Assembly: GCA_009823395.1 (NCBI GenBank)
Contig: CM020501.1
Location: forward strand, 2,066,861-2,130,860
DNA: 64,000 bases
Direction of reading: 5' to 3'
From: Thamnaconus septentrionalis
Taxonomy: Eukaryota; Chordata; Actinopteri; Tetraodontiformes; Monacanthidae
Each line of letters starts with the position of its first letter. Position 1 is the stretch's first letter. Under the pieces are notes generated by a model that did no database searches, was not told where the DNA came from, and saw nothing but the letters and a program-made list of their open reading frames with translations. A program made the translations under genes and the position numbers. Positions 46,501-58,826 of this stretch are shown here, in pieces.

Positions 46501-47467
46501 ATTTAAAGAAAACAGTGAACAAAACTCTTTGCCCGTCTGAACTGTGTAGCTGGTATTTCTGTGTGTAAAAAAGAAAAAAAGATAAACCAAACTGCTGGTA
46601 TCATACAAAATGCAGGTATTTAAAGTATATCTGCATTTTGTTCATCATAGTCTCTGATTTAAAGTGAAACCTGCTTTATTATTTGACAGCCGAACTGAAC
46701 AGTGTTGAAGCTGATGCGTCATGTTGACGTTTCACAGTAAAATACAGCACATAGAAAAACTCAATCCAGCACATTGTATGTTATGATGAAAATCAGCCGG
46801 ATCCACCGTGTTTTCCGATCACTGACTTCCTGCCTGAACGATTCAGTCACGGTCGCTACGTTTGAAGCGTGAAAAATAGAAAGGCCGTGTATTTTACCAG
46901 AGCGGTGCGGTCGCACGCTTCTGGAACGCTTCTAAAAGGCACCTGCGGCACACCTGGTGTGAACTTGCATACTGACTTTAATGGCTGCGGTCTGCTGCAG
47001 AGCCGCGACCACGCCGCAGACGCTTTTAGTGAAATTACGAATTACTATCATTATCAGCAGAAAAAGCGCCTGATGCTACGGAACTTCCTCGACTTCTTGA
47101 CCCCGCCGCCCCCCTCCCTCGTCGCGGCTAATTTAGACGGCGCCCGTCCATTAGCCTGAACACTGTCGAGGCAGCGGGTGAAGCTGTGGGGCTCGCGGCA
47201 CCGGGCTCATAGTTCAACCAGAGTTACTTCCTCCAACTGGCACAACACCTGGAAACGACCGACGCCGAGCCATCAGCGTGCATCATTTCTGCCGGTGCAT
47301 CCATCAGCACTGCCGGCAGCTCGCTCGTTGGCACGCAGCACTTTTCTGCTTCCACTCCAGAGCGGCGGCGGCAATTTGCCTCTGATTGTTTCCCATTTTC
47401 CCCCCTCACTGCCACCAATGCAGGGGGAGTAAAAACAGGAGGCACAGACAAGAGCTGTAACAGTTGT

Positions 47468-47499
<32 letters not shown>

Positions 47500-49346
47500 G
47501 TCGGGGGTCATGTGCCAGGAGGCCATTTTTTATTGTTACTGCAAGCGGGCACGAGCACTAACACCACGACCTCTACAGCAGGTCACAGCCACACAGGGAG
47601 CAAGTGTTTTTTTTGTGTGTGTGCGTGTGTGTGTGTGTGTGTGTGTCTGTGCAGTGGTGCGGGGTTGTCACGCTGCCAAACGTTGCCACCCGTCAACCTC
47701 AAAGCTCTGCAGGTGGAGACGATGTCCCAGGAGCGGCTGGAACTCGTTGGCAGGGGGCGCCGCAGATGACGGGGAACCACCAGGGCTCCACGGAATGGAA
47801 CTCGGCGTCCAATTACGAAATGCTGGACTATCGGAGACGTGCATATAAATAAATAAAAATATAAACCCTCCTTTTTAAAAATATCCAGGCTCAGACGACG
47901 GCGCTGTGAGAATTTAAACCACTTTATGACAGAAGATATTTTGCATGTTTAGGCCGCTGTTTAACTTTCTTACACTAAGGCTAAACTACCTACTGAGAGC
48001 GCAACAACGCATTGTGGAAATTATTTTGAGCTACGCAAAATATTTCTCGGCTAACGAGCGGCGATTTTAACCTTCTTCAACGAAGAGCAAGAGGAGGTTT
48101 TTTTTGTACGAAACAACAGGCCGGGCAAGGCTGAATGTTCCGCTCAACTCTTCACCACCACCACAAGTATAATCCACCTATAAATTCATAATAGCGGCGT
48201 TAATTCCTTATCGGGGAGCGATTCGCTCAAAGCACCTCGCATGATGCATCAAGTGGCGGGGCCTTTCGCATTGTGGGCTAAATATAAGCCTGAGTGGCCG
48301 TTTCAGCCGTGACCTGTAGTAACCCCGCTCACCAACCAACCCCTCCCCATCCCTCCCTGGCTGCCTAGGTGCAGTCAGTGAATTGTTAGCGAGTCCCAAA
48401 ACTGCTGTGTTCCAGGAGTGGAGCCTCTTTTTGTTGTTGTTGTTGCAGCGGCGATAAACACAAACACAAGATGCCAGGAGTTTTAAATGATGCCATATGG
48501 GAGGACATCTCTGAGGGCAGTGTGTTGTGTGTGTGTGCGCGCGTGTGTGTGTGAGAGAGTCACAGCCAGCCACAGTGAGGCTCTTTCAAGTCGACAGCCA
48601 AATAAAGTTAAAGGCAGTTAGATAGCGAGAGCGGCGCCGAGCCAGAGGTCACAGTGCTTTGGATGATAATGTGTCTGCTCCTTTGTGCGTGTGTGTGTGT
48701 GCGCATGTGCGTGCGTGTTTCTCACAACCGGGGCCGCCTTAAATGGAGAGACCCCGAGTTATTTATACGGCAGCGGGCGGGAAGAATGTTTTTTGGGTCG
48801 GAGCAGATTAGCGACACCTCGCTTGAAAAAATGAGACTTGCCGGCTGTAATAAAGACGGATGTCGACACTCATCGTTTGACACACATGATACGAGTAACA
48901 GCGCAAAAGGGGGATAAAAGGAGGAGAAGTCAAGCGTGTTTTGCGGTCTTTTTTCCTTTCTTTCCTTCCACCTCTTCCTCTTTCTCCTGATCCTCCCCTC
49001 CTACGTCTTCTGCCAGCGGAATTAAAGGAGACGCGACGGCAATTAGCGGGAACAAACGCCGGTTTCCTTGATGACGAGCGCTCTGGCAGATGCCTGCGAT
49101 TGTCTCCCGGACTCCGCCGAGGGTTGGCGGAGCGGCGGTGGCTAGCGCGCCAAAGATGAGGGAGGGGAGGGGAGAGGAGCAGGAATCACCCAGGGGAGCT
49201 CAGAATAGCTAGCGCTGCCGCTAACAACGGCGAGCGTTCGTTAGAGACCAAGCGCCATCAAAGTGTTGCCGCTAATTAGCACGCTTTCCTTTTTGTGCGA
49301 GCATGGAACACAGAGTGGGGAGCTAACTTTGTCCACGTGAAGCAGA

Positions 49347-49350
<4 letters not shown>
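46501..49350. other. Unique non-coding DNA with CA/GT tracts
   Basis: No gene. A CA tract at 47470-47498 and GT tracts near 47614-47648, 48528-48552 and 48685-48718. 48735-48905 (TTAAATGGAGAGACCCC, GAGTTATTTATACGGC, GCAGATTAGCGACACC) and 49010-49110 (GGAATTAAAGGAGACG, GGCAATTAGCGGG) look like possible conserved elements. Confidence 0.35.

Positions 49351-49419
<69 letters not shown>
49351..49419. repeat. (GA)n microsatellite
   Basis: About 69 bp, 34 uninterrupted units. Confidence 0.95.
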
Positions 49420-49424
<5 letters not shown>

Positions 49425-49577
49425 ATTCCCATGATGCATTTCTCTAGCAAAGTCACAAGTAAACACTGAAGCAAAAAAACAACACACAAACCAATGAGAA
49501 TACACTGAAAAACATTAGAGTGGCATTTCAATGTGCTTTCTGACCACTAGAGGCTGCTACTGTAGACACACTGGGCC
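49420..49577. mobile_element. Interspersed repeat, copy 1 of a diverged pair
   Basis: It shares with 53841-54010, in the same order and orientation, TCCCATGATGCATTTCTC at the left and a right block CCACTAGAGGCTGCTACTG then CACACTGGGCCTTTAAA. Spacing is similar (about 160 bp). The right end (TTTAAAGGCCCAGTGTG reversed) recalls TTAA-ended fish elements. Class uncertain. Confidence 0.5.
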
Positions 49578-51750
49578 TTTAAATGAAACTGACTTTAACT
49601 TCACAGAGCGCTGACTCGCTGGCTAAAACTTTTGTTCTCGACTTGCACAGCTCCCAAGACCTTTTCGAGAAAACAAACAAAACACAAACAACTGGTGGCA
49701 GGAGGGGATTCATGCAGGGAGGCGCTTAAAAAAAATAGAAAGAAACTTAATCAAGCCATTTGTGTGGCGGACGCTTGTTTTTTGGGGGATGCGGAACTTG
49801 ATGCTCCGAGTCGATATTGAGCCACACAACTAGTGAGGAGCTTTAATGGAAACTTCACTGGGGATGAACACACACACACACACACACACACACAGCTCCA
49901 CTCTCATATAAAGCCTTGTACATGTGTATATGTGTCTCTGTGTGTGTCCGTTCCACCGCGGTGCAGTTCATAAAAAGGCAGATAATTGGAAAAAAAAAGC
50001 GGCCTCACCTCCATCCTCTCTCTCTCTCCCTCTCTCTCTCACTCTCCTCCGTTCGGCCGGCAAGCAAAGAAAAAAATAATCTCAGACGCCGTTAATAATT
50101 TATTCGCCTGCGACATCGATTCCTTCATTCCTGTCGTGTTTTATCGTAGCTCATTACGACTGGTCAGACGGTGGGAGGGAGTGGGGGGCATAAACGCCAC
50201 ATGCGTGCGTGTGTGTGAAGGTGTGTAAACTGAGCACTTTCTCCTCATTTAATTCATCACAGCTGATTTTGACTCAACACATCTTTTCATTACGGCTCGA
50301 CTTCTTCTCCTTCTTCATTTTTATTTTATTATTTCTTTTATGGATGCCGCCGCCACCACCGTATCAATTTCTTGTCCAGCATTCTGGACAAGCGTGATGG
50401 GCTCCGTGCTGCCGGAGACAGGGAGACTAATTCAAGGACTCCTCCCCCGCTGGCGCGAATCAATCCGTGGCGGAGGAGGGTGGCGCATAAAACATTTATT
50501 TTAAAAGAAGAAGGGGAAGAAGGAGAAGGGAGAAAAAAGGAGAATTTGTTGTTGCCACGTGCAAGCAGCCGATCGATACGAAGAACCTCGGATGACACAA
50601 CTCGACTCGGTGGGAATAACAAGCGGCTGGCAGACAGAAAGGAGCTCACAGACAAAACATTTTTTTTTTTTCCGGTGGAGATGAGACCGGGGGAGACACT
50701 CCCACCGCCCCCAGGTGGTTGGGTTACAAAGACGTGAGCATCTTGACGGTAAGAAGAGGACAAATAGGAGGAAAAGAATATCCGGGTGGTGTTCAAGACT
50801 CGAAAACGGGAAGACCAGGAAAGGACTTGCGAGGATTTACCAGCCAATGACGTTCAGAATTTGAATTTAGTCAACTTAAAAGGAGGAGGAACTACTCAGA
50901 ATGAAACTGAACCGTCCATAAAAACAATCAGACTGAAAAATCTACAAGAGGCCCATCGGGTTTCGAGACCTGGAAACGGATTTACTGGATATTGTCGGTT
51001 ATTACGGGCACTCGGACTGAGTATCCATCAATGATTCAGACGTTTTATTGCTGCCTACCGACAATAAACAACAAACCTAAGTCTTAAATGCAAGCATCCT
51101 CTGAAGAGGCTGACATCCATCCAGCAGAGACTTTGAGTTTCCTTATTTTTACGGTCCAACAGCAATGGTATCCCAGAATACATCGGTCCTTCCTTGTACC
51201 CATGATTCCCACGGGACATTGCAGGTACGACGCTTCTATTCTTTCCAAAACTAAATATAAAACTAGATGGCACGAGTCGCTCGCTGCCAGGAGATTCAGC
51301 GCCAAGACTTCCCAGCGTTGCTGCCGTCCCACTCGAAGAAAAACTCTCCGGCATGGATGCGGTGCGCCAGCGTGGGCCACGAGTGACCACAGCAAAACAC
51401 AAAGCAACACAATCGCGGCAATCTGTCACGCGATCCGCCGGGCAGCTAGCGAGCTGGAGGTGCCGCGGAACGTTTGCGGTGGGCACCAGACCCCGCAAAG
51501 GTTGGCTTTGTTGCAAAGGTTGCCGGGGGCTTTGTTGACAAACTGATACCGAATCCTCCTCCACTGACCCACCGCCCCCTCCTGTCCCCCTCCACCCTCT
51601 ATCCCGACGGGCGCAGACTATTCTGGTGAGCAGAACAGCTGAGGGATCAGCATTCCGGAGGGGGACTGGAGAGGAATTGTTTTCCCGACAGCAGCGCCGG
51701 AGGAAAGTGTGAAGCGTGTCGACGGGGTTGTTGGAACAGGGGAGGGAATC

Positions 51751-51785
<35 letters not shown>

Positions 51786-53440
51786 TGAGGGGGGCGATGG
51801 GATCTGAGAATCTCAAGTTCAAGGGGGTTCAATGAATCAGCCAACAGGTGAGGGGAAATCTCCTCTGGGTGTTCTTTGTTTGTTTGTTTGTTTTGGTGAC
51901 CATCCAAAGAATTTCCCAAAAATATCCGTTACACCGCATTTGTCCCAAACACAAACAATCCCCCGGCATCTCAGTCGTGCCAACAGCCACCTCTGGCATT
52001 CCCGCCCTAAGAGGTTTTCCCTCTCCCCGACCAACTCTGGGAGGGTACACTTGAAACAGCAAACGAGTCAAAAAGTAAAGCTGCAAAAAGAGCCGCTTTT
52101 CATTCTTGACTTTGTTCTCCTCCTCACCGGCGATGAATCGCGGCACAGATTCCCGCTTTCTTTCAAGCCAACAAAATATTTTCCAATGGGCCATCCAAAC
52201 TGTTTTTCAAGCGGCTCATTTCTTTCTTTTTTTGGGGGGGACAAAACAAGCTATTAAAATTACATCAGGACAGATCTTTTCAAGGACTTTAACGCCTGCT
52301 CCGACGACACCAGACTACTGCAGATGAAGAAATACAAAACTCTAAACTAACTCTTTGATCACAAGTTGGTAAAAAAAAGACTCTGCCCAGCACCACAGAA
52401 GCCGTCGGGGTAGGTTCGGACATTCCCGGAAAAGTGGGATTCTAGGAGCATCCAGGAAGTGAGATCACTAACCGACCAACCAACCGACTATCACATCCAT
52501 CCATCCATCGATTGGACTGCCGTGCAAACATGTGCCGTACATTTGCGAGACCTTGACCGGGTTCCACCACCACCACCAGGCAATTCCATTACTCACGGTG
52601 GAGGTCAGAGGTCGGCGCGGGGGGATCAATACCAGGAGGAAGGAGACGCGGACACGGCGAGATGGGGAGAGCTCAGCCCCCGTGTCACTCGGCTGGTTTT
52701 ATGTTTTTAAATTTTTTTCTTTTTTCTCTTTCCCGAGTGGCGGTGGGGGTGGTAAAGTGAAGCGGGACCGAGCGCCACATTCGACGGTTTTGACCTTCCC
52801 GCCGAGCCGCCTTGCTGCTACACACGTTTGAAAAGACGGAGTGGAAACGCATTATTTTCAATCCTTTTTTTAGCGAGTGCCCTCGCTGCTCCTGCTCACG
52901 CCTCCTTTATGCCGCAAAGAAGCAACAGAGCAATAAAAGAAAAAGAAAAACGTGTGGGGGCAAAAAAGAGAAGAGGAAGAAGAAAACGACAGATGAAAAA
53001 GGCGGGGAAAAAAACGCTTCTGTACGAAACAAATTTGCGATATGACACATTTTTTAATTAACAGTTGTCATTTTCCTGACAATTACAGAGCACTACAACT
53101 GAAACAGGAAGTGCTAGCGCAATTCTAATTGCCACCAGACATAGCGACAACCAGTAAGACAAACACATCCGGCTTTTAAAGCTCTCGTGGGTCGCTTTAA
53201 AAAAAATCTTTCAGAGATGCGACTCTGCTGTCAAATGAGACCATCAGTCAGGGCCGAGCGGATGACCCGGAGTGGGTCAGAGCCTCTGTTGGTGAAAACT
53301 CCGCCGCCGCTGCCGCCGCCACAGAGGATTAAGACGGGGAGAAAAAAAGTGTTTGAGGACCTTCTGCCGGTAATGAGCAGAACGTTGCTTTAATTCATCT
53401 CCCTAATTGCTGGTAATCTTCAGAGACGGCAGTCAAGCGC
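49578..53440. other. Unique non-coding DNA
   Basis: No gene is supported. CA at 49868-49892, GT at 51752-51782 and purine tracts at 50505-50545. 50070-50165 (CCGTTAATAATTTATTCGCC, TTTTATCGTAGCTCATTACG) is a plausible conserved element. Overlapping frames on both strands at 51055-51564 match nothing known. AGGTCAGAGGTCG at 52602-52614 is a near-DR1 motif. Confidence 0.35.
50070..50165. promoter_or_regulatory. Candidate conserved non-coding element
   Basis: A balanced block with CCGTTAATAATTTATTCGCC and TTTATCGTAGCTCATTACGA, set between a CT tract and a G-rich run. Many AT cores and few repeats, but the call is inferred by appearance only. Confidence 0.2.
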
Positions 53441-53456
53441 TAATGTTAGCTCAAAG

Positions 53457-53727
53457 CTAAGAGGCCCCACGTGTGACATCTAAAGGAATCCCATTAGCAT
53501 GTGTGTGTTTATCGATTTGGAGCCACTGAAACTAAACAGTTTCTTCTTTTTTTTTTTTTTTTTTACTAATTTGCTTATAATAAAAGAGTTTCTATTTCCA
53601 TAAAGAGCAGCTCCACTTGCAAGGGGGTTGTCCACCGCGCCACTACAGCGGCTAATCTGCGTCAATTAACACTGTTTGCAATGTCTCCCCACCAGCTGGT
53701 GCTAAATCTTACACACCGGGCCTTTAA
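53457..53727. mobile_element. TTAA-ended interspersed element, degenerate
   Basis: The right end, CTAAATCTTACACACCGGGC followed by CTTTAA, is the reverse of the TTAAAGG..C.GTGTGTAGGATTTAG start of a very common fish repeat. The left end CTAAGAGGCCCCACGTGTGA mirrors it imperfectly. TTAA at the border fits families that target TTAA. The interior contains a T18 run and no frame. About 270 bp; non-autonomous. Confidence 0.55.
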
Positions 53728-53840
53728 CACAACTGATGTTGGACGGCTGTTTTTGCAGATGAATTAAGTGCTCAATTAATGAGAAATAATCTCACATGTG
53801 TAAATATTTCTAGTTTAATCATTTGTTATAATCATACTGG

Positions 53841-54010
53841 TGGAACTTAAATCCCATAATGCATTTCTCAGGAAAGGCTCAGCCACAGAAAAAAACAAAC
53901 CAAAAAAAACTACATTTGGCAGATAACAGTAACAGACGTGAACACGACTTGCTGTTTTTTGTGACACCACTGGACGGTGCTGACAGTCACACCGCTGGGC
54001 AGTTTTAAAG
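53841..54010. mobile_element. Interspersed repeat, copy 2 of a diverged pair
   Basis: Counterpart of 49420-49577: ATCCCATAATGCATTTCTC at the left and CACCACTGGACGGTGCTGAC, then CACACCGCTGGGC and TTTTAAAG, at the right. The middle is A-rich and less alike. Divergence is roughly a quarter of positions in the shared blocks, so both are old. Confidence 0.5.
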
Positions 54011-55189
54011 TCAGTAGCAAAGGGGTAAAAGATGCGTTTCGCAAGTGAATGCGCTGTGGCTGTGGCGGCGGAGCGAGAAAGGAAAAGCGAGCGAGTTGGG
54101 TTGTTTGCAGCGTGGAGTCACTGAAGCTCGACCGCGTGTGTGTCTGCGTGCAGCCACGCGTGAAAGTACAACTGTTTCGACACGGCGCTCGACTCGCCTC
54201 CACTCTGCTCGGCCGCCTCCTCTGGAAATCAGATGCTTTATTTATTTCTCATTCGATTACATTTATTTCTTTTTTCCTTTTTTTACACCGCTGCAATTTT
54301 TCTCCCTCCACCTCCTCCTCCTCTCGCCTGATGAGACAGACCGGAAAAATAATTGCGGCATTTACACTTTGGCAGAGAGCAAAAAAACAATTATCATAAA
54401 TTACTTAGAAAAGAAGAAGAAGAAGAAGGAGAAGAAATACGAGGGGGCCCCATTTTCTCCGGGGAGACTCGCTCGACTGCCCTGTGGTTGCGATAAAACA
54501 AATAGAGCCCTTTGGGTTCTCGGGCTGATGGAGTTCCGAACAAGTGGCTCTTTTTTTTTCCCCCTTTTTGTATCTTGCAGAGGACGTCTTGGGTTTTAAT
54601 GAGGTGCCTCCCGTTCTGAATGAGGACTCAATGAGCCATAGAATGGGAGTAGGGGGGTGTGTGACGGGGTGGTTTGGGGGAGGGGCCTCTCCAGCGCCTC
54701 CTTTTCTTAGCCCCTCCCACCCCCCGCCTCCCTCTCCCCCTGGTGCTTGTGAAACCTCTCGGAGTCGTTGTCTTCCACCAGGGGGAGGGCCTCTGCGCTG
54801 ACCTTCGACCTTCGACCCCCTCACCAACTCAGCTTGCAACCACTCTATTCCCGCCTCTCGCTGTGTGACACTTCCCCCCCAATTCCCCACTTCAGGATCA
54901 ACATTTGTATTCGCCAGCGACACCATGACCACCGTCGACAACTCCCGCTGTGTTTGTCTATCCCGGGAATAATCTGCGTTTTATCCGGGAGTCAAGCAGC
55001 CGTTGGAGGGAAGGGGAGGGGCCGAGAGAGGATGGGTGGGGAGGGGGCGGGCTTTTGTCCTGGAGGGGCCTTTAAGTCATGCGAGCGGCTCTTTTTTTTC
55101 TTCTTCTTCATGGGAAAATTCTTTCAAACTGGATCAATGAGACCAAAGGCCGTTTTTTTGTTTGTTTTTTTATTGTTGTTGACATGCGT

Positions 55190-55400
55190 GAAGCCCAGAT
55201 TTGCATAAAGGACTTTGCGTGGCGGAATCCTGGGATTTCACTGGGGTCATTACATCAGAGGCCATTAAACCGTCGTTAATAACTGCGATGGCGCGAAGCC
55301 AATTTAACCAGTTAGCGACTCAAGTTGTGTCGTCGCCCGCCCTTTTTAAAGCATAATTGCGTCATTTCAATGCCAACGGATCCCATTTAAGGGAATTAAA
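55190..55400. promoter_or_regulatory. Candidate conserved non-coding element
   Basis: It contains an octamer ATTTGCAT (55199-55206), GGGGTCATTACATCAG, GGCCATTAAACCGTCGTTAA and later AGCATAATTGCGTC, in balanced sequence with no repeats over 200 bp. Typical look of a developmental enhancer; untested. Confidence 0.25.
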
Positions 55401-55630
55401 AGTGAGCGTGCGGGCGAGCGAGCTATAAAAGGGCTACACTGCGACATTTTTGCGCTACGTTTACAGCCAGACATAAACACTGCGGTATGCATTTGGTTGT
55501 TGTAGGTTTGTTTGCAATTTGACATTAAAATGAAATAAAATTGCCAATAAAAAATAAGGAGGAGGCGGAGGAGGGTGGTGGATTCCAAGATAAAGTTGCT
55601 TCTAGATAAAGCAAAAGTTTTATATATTAG

Positions 55631-55850
55631 TGAAATCTTGGCGATGATCAGCAATGCCTATCACGATATCACAATATCACAATAAGAACCATTTCATATT
55701 GACCAGGATAAATATCAATATATCACAATATCACAATTTGACCAAAACATACATCACAATATCATCGTATTGATTTTTTCCCCCTGTTATCAGAATATAT
55801 ATAACAATATACAAAAATTTCTAGTCAATATAAAACATCCGTGACATGTA
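55631..55850. repeat. ATATCACAAT-rich degenerate repeat
   Basis: Words of the form ATATCACAATATCAC recur about five times in 200 bp (near 55660-55690, 55713-55740 and 55753-55770). This might be the decayed interior of a hAT-type element or an old AT-rich minisatellite. Confidence 0.5.
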
Positions 55851-56234
55851 TGGCCGATTTTCCTGCCCTATACCTGAGTGCAGTTTAGACTGAATTTCTG
55901 CCAGATTTCCCGCTGGGACTTGGGACTCTATACGCAGCCTCAAAGCGGCTTCACTACAGTGGTTGGTCAGTCGGTTGCCTGGGCGGCCGCTCAGGGTCTG
56001 GTCGGTCAAATTAAGCCTTATTTACAAAACAAGAGCGATGGATTAAAGGGGCGGGGTCTGCACCAGGGGGAGCGGGAGAAAACCGCAGCGTATCTTCACT
56101 TCCTCTGCTCGGCTCACAATTACCGCTGGGGCTTCAAAGAAAAAAAAAGCGATTCAGTGAGAAAAGAAGCAGGTTATCAGACGCTCAGGAAGGAGGAGAA
56201 GAAAGACGGAGAGAAAGAGGAGAGGAGAGAGAAA

Positions 56235-56489
56235 ACGATCCGGGGTCGACTTGGCTCTCACGATCTGGCCGACCCATCTCTCACTCCTGACTCTCCCACG
56301 GGTGCTTTTCCCTCTAATCTGGATTCCCACTGTCTTCCGACACGGCTGACGGAGCGTCGATCAGGGGTTGAGCAGCCGCCCTTGCTGTCAGGGCAGGCTG
56401 ATGGGCCAGGACCCCGGGGTTCCCGGACCACCAGCCTCACCAGGCCGGACCCTTCAGGTCCCAAAGAAACGTCCGAGTCGGAGGATTAG
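56235..56489 (+). other. Exon-like open frame with AATAAA downstream
   Basis: The last 80 or so codons of an open frame ending at TAG (56487-56489) have ordinary codon use and mixed, non-repetitive composition (Ser/Pro/Gly/Arg-rich, ending KETSESED). Three overlapping AATAAA signals follow at 56709-56722, about 220 bp after the stop, a layout seen in terminal exons. Against it, no good splice acceptor lies directly upstream: the preceding 70 bp are purine-rich. The antisense frame is also partly open, and I recognise no family. Possible terminal exon, or chance. Confidence 0.2.
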
Positions 56490-56708
56490 CTCGGACTCTT
56501 GGTGAAAATTTGTTGCTCAAATGCACTCGGAATAACAACTGTTAGGTGCAGAAGAGCACCAAAGGGGGGCATCGGGACCTCACGACCTCACCCACACCAA
56601 TAGCAGAGCAGCAGGAAATGACCCGACCATCACCGACATACATAGATTGATAGATATTGTCATCTAAAGTATGCATCCTTTTATACACGTGAAGTGATTG
56701 TTGGTGTC

Positions 56709-56722
56709 AATAAATAAATAAA
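56709..56722 (+). terminator. Clustered AATAAA polyadenylation-type signals
   Basis: (AATA)AATAAA repeats give three overlapping AATAAA hexamers. Sequence match only; the same words arise easily in A/T-rich DNA. Confidence 0.25.
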
Positions 56723-58371
56723 AGCCAAGTAATGAAGATAAATACTCTCTCTCTCCAAAAGGAGATGTGTCAAGTCTGATTCTTTTTGCCAAAAAATACT
56801 CCAAACCCTCAATCTTTTCTTTTTTGTCTGTTTTGAGTGTTTTATACTGTAAGTTAATACATTATAAAAAATGTTTCCTGCCCAATTTTGTTCTCACATT
56901 TGCTTTAACGACACTGATCGATTGCATCATCACTTGTATCGACATACCATTTAGTGAAGGGTTGTCGTCGTCAGTTGACGTTTCACCAAAGTTCACGGTG
57001 ATTTGCGTCACGCAACGGTGGTATGAAGAGTGCGACAACATTCTTGTCTTTCAGTTCCAGAGCAAAACCGACCTTCGATGTCACGGCGGAAGGACGCGGC
57101 ATCTCCGGTAAACTTGCGGCACTCGGCCGGAACCCGGCCAGGACGCTGATGGAGGACACGCGCAGGGAAACGCTGACATTTCTTTCAAAATGCCACCAGG
57201 GCGGCGGCGGCGGCCAGTTTTCCACCAAGGTCTTAAATCATCGCCGTGTCACGACTTCAGTGAGGCTTTTTTTTCTTGTCAGGCTTAAAAAAAAAAAAAA
57301 AAAACGGATCCAGCTCAGTGAAAACACACAAAAAAATGAAAAAAAATGAACAAAAGTGAAAAAAAAAAACCCTGAGAGCTGCAGGGGGGCCAGAGAGTAC
57401 GACATTTAATTAAAAGGAGCCGCCGCTAAAAGGGAGTTGGCGCTTGAGTAAAAGGGGGCTGAGAAAAAAATATATATACATCCAGATTTTGATGTATTGG
57501 AAAAGACTTTGACTTTTCCTTTCAGATGCTACCGAGTCCACAAAATCAACCTCGAACCCAAAGTCAAGATTTAAACGTAGCAACAGAAACTGGTTGATGG
57601 TGAGAGTGATCCCGCAACACTGTACGGTGGCCTCCGAGCAATTTAAATAATTTAAATTCTTGATGCTTAAAGAGTGAACCAATTTGCTCCCGGACGTTGA
57701 GAGAGGAATGGAGGGGGGGGTGGGGGTGAGGGAGGCGTTTAGCGATTCATTACCGTCGATTCTTCAGCACACGGCAGCGGCGGAGGAGGAGGAGGCAGGT
57801 GTCTGTTATCACACGGCAGGTGTTAATTATGAAGTGGCAGGTACCCGGCGTTGGTGAAGCCGGTGTGTCCCGGTACACGGAGGCGATGCGGCTGGATGCG
57901 ATTCCCGACTTGTTTGGTCGTTTTTTAGAGAGTAGGTACTGTGCCAACAAAGACTTGGATTCAGACTTGTTTGCATCTTTACAGAACTGAAGGGCGACGG
58001 AGAGGGAGACAGGGAGACAGGGGAGGAAAAGAAGAAGCAATGCAGCTACCTCGATGGGGACAGACAGGAAGTGAAGCGGGAAGACGCTTCGACCAGCAGA
58101 GAGTCGACTTCCCGCTTTGGATAGCGGGCCTGAAAATCCCTTAATATCACCATCAACAACAACAGAGTCACAGCTGCAGCTCCTCCACCTCGTCCAAGGT
58201 CTGTGCACGTCGCCACTGACCGTTGGGGAACAGCCACAGGAAGAAAAAAAAATAACTGGCTTCCGAAACATCGGAAAGGAAGGATCCGGAATGCTGGCTG
58301 GTCAGACTTCCCAAGTCCGACGGATCCTTGAAAAAAATCTTCAACTACAGATGAGTGAGCGGAGAGAAACG

Positions 58372-58420
<49 letters not shown>
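58372..58420. repeat. (GT)n microsatellite
   Basis: About 49 bp of pure GT, then GCGCACGCGCGC. Confidence 0.94.
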
Positions 58421-58423
<3 letters not shown>

Positions 58424-58771
58424 ACGCGCGCCGCCCATGCACGCCTCCCTCCCGCTCCATCCATCCCATAATGGGAGGAGGATGAGGGAAAATGTCTCCG
58501 TGTCAATGGCCCAGCCACTGAGATTCCATTATTGCAGCCATAAATCCTTCCCTGCACCTCCGCCTCACCTCGCTCTCCCCCACTCTCCCTCCAGCCCACC
58601 TTCACCCACCTCGCCCTCCTCCTCCTTCCCCCAGCCTCCCTCACCCCCTCCTTCACAGCGGCCCGAGCCGCACGTGTGTTAACTTCGACACCTTCTGGAG
58701 GAAATAAACGCCGGTGATTACGCCGCCGCTAACCACGGCGCTAACTGCTATCATTACGGCAGGGACGCACG

Positions 58772-58772
58772 G

Positions 58773-58812
<40 letters not shown>

Positions 58813-58826
58813 GCGTGTGTGTGTGT
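58772..58826. repeat. (GT)n microsatellite
   Basis: About 34 bp of pure GT followed by GC-interrupted units. Confidence 0.92.

Larger units (their letters stand above)
53728..55630. other. Unique non-coding DNA
   Basis: Apart from the repeat below there is a pyrimidine tract near 54300-54330, a GAA tract near 54410-54435, a C-rich run at 54715-54740, and TGACCTTCGACCTTCGACCC (54799-54818), a three-fold 7-bp half-site repeat. 54570-54640 follows a good acceptor-like TTGCAG and stays open, but no strong donor follows. No gene assigned. Confidence 0.35.

Noticed and set aside
51055..51564. 169-codon minus-strand frame with a 152-codon frame opposite
   Set aside because: No domain, no splice context, and both strands are open. 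Treated as chance.
57750..58271. 173-codon minus-strand frame over 57.8-58.3 kb, and the short plus-strand frame ending LFASLQN
   Set aside because: Both look moderately protein-like, but they exclude each other, match nothing known and lack convincing splice sites or starts.
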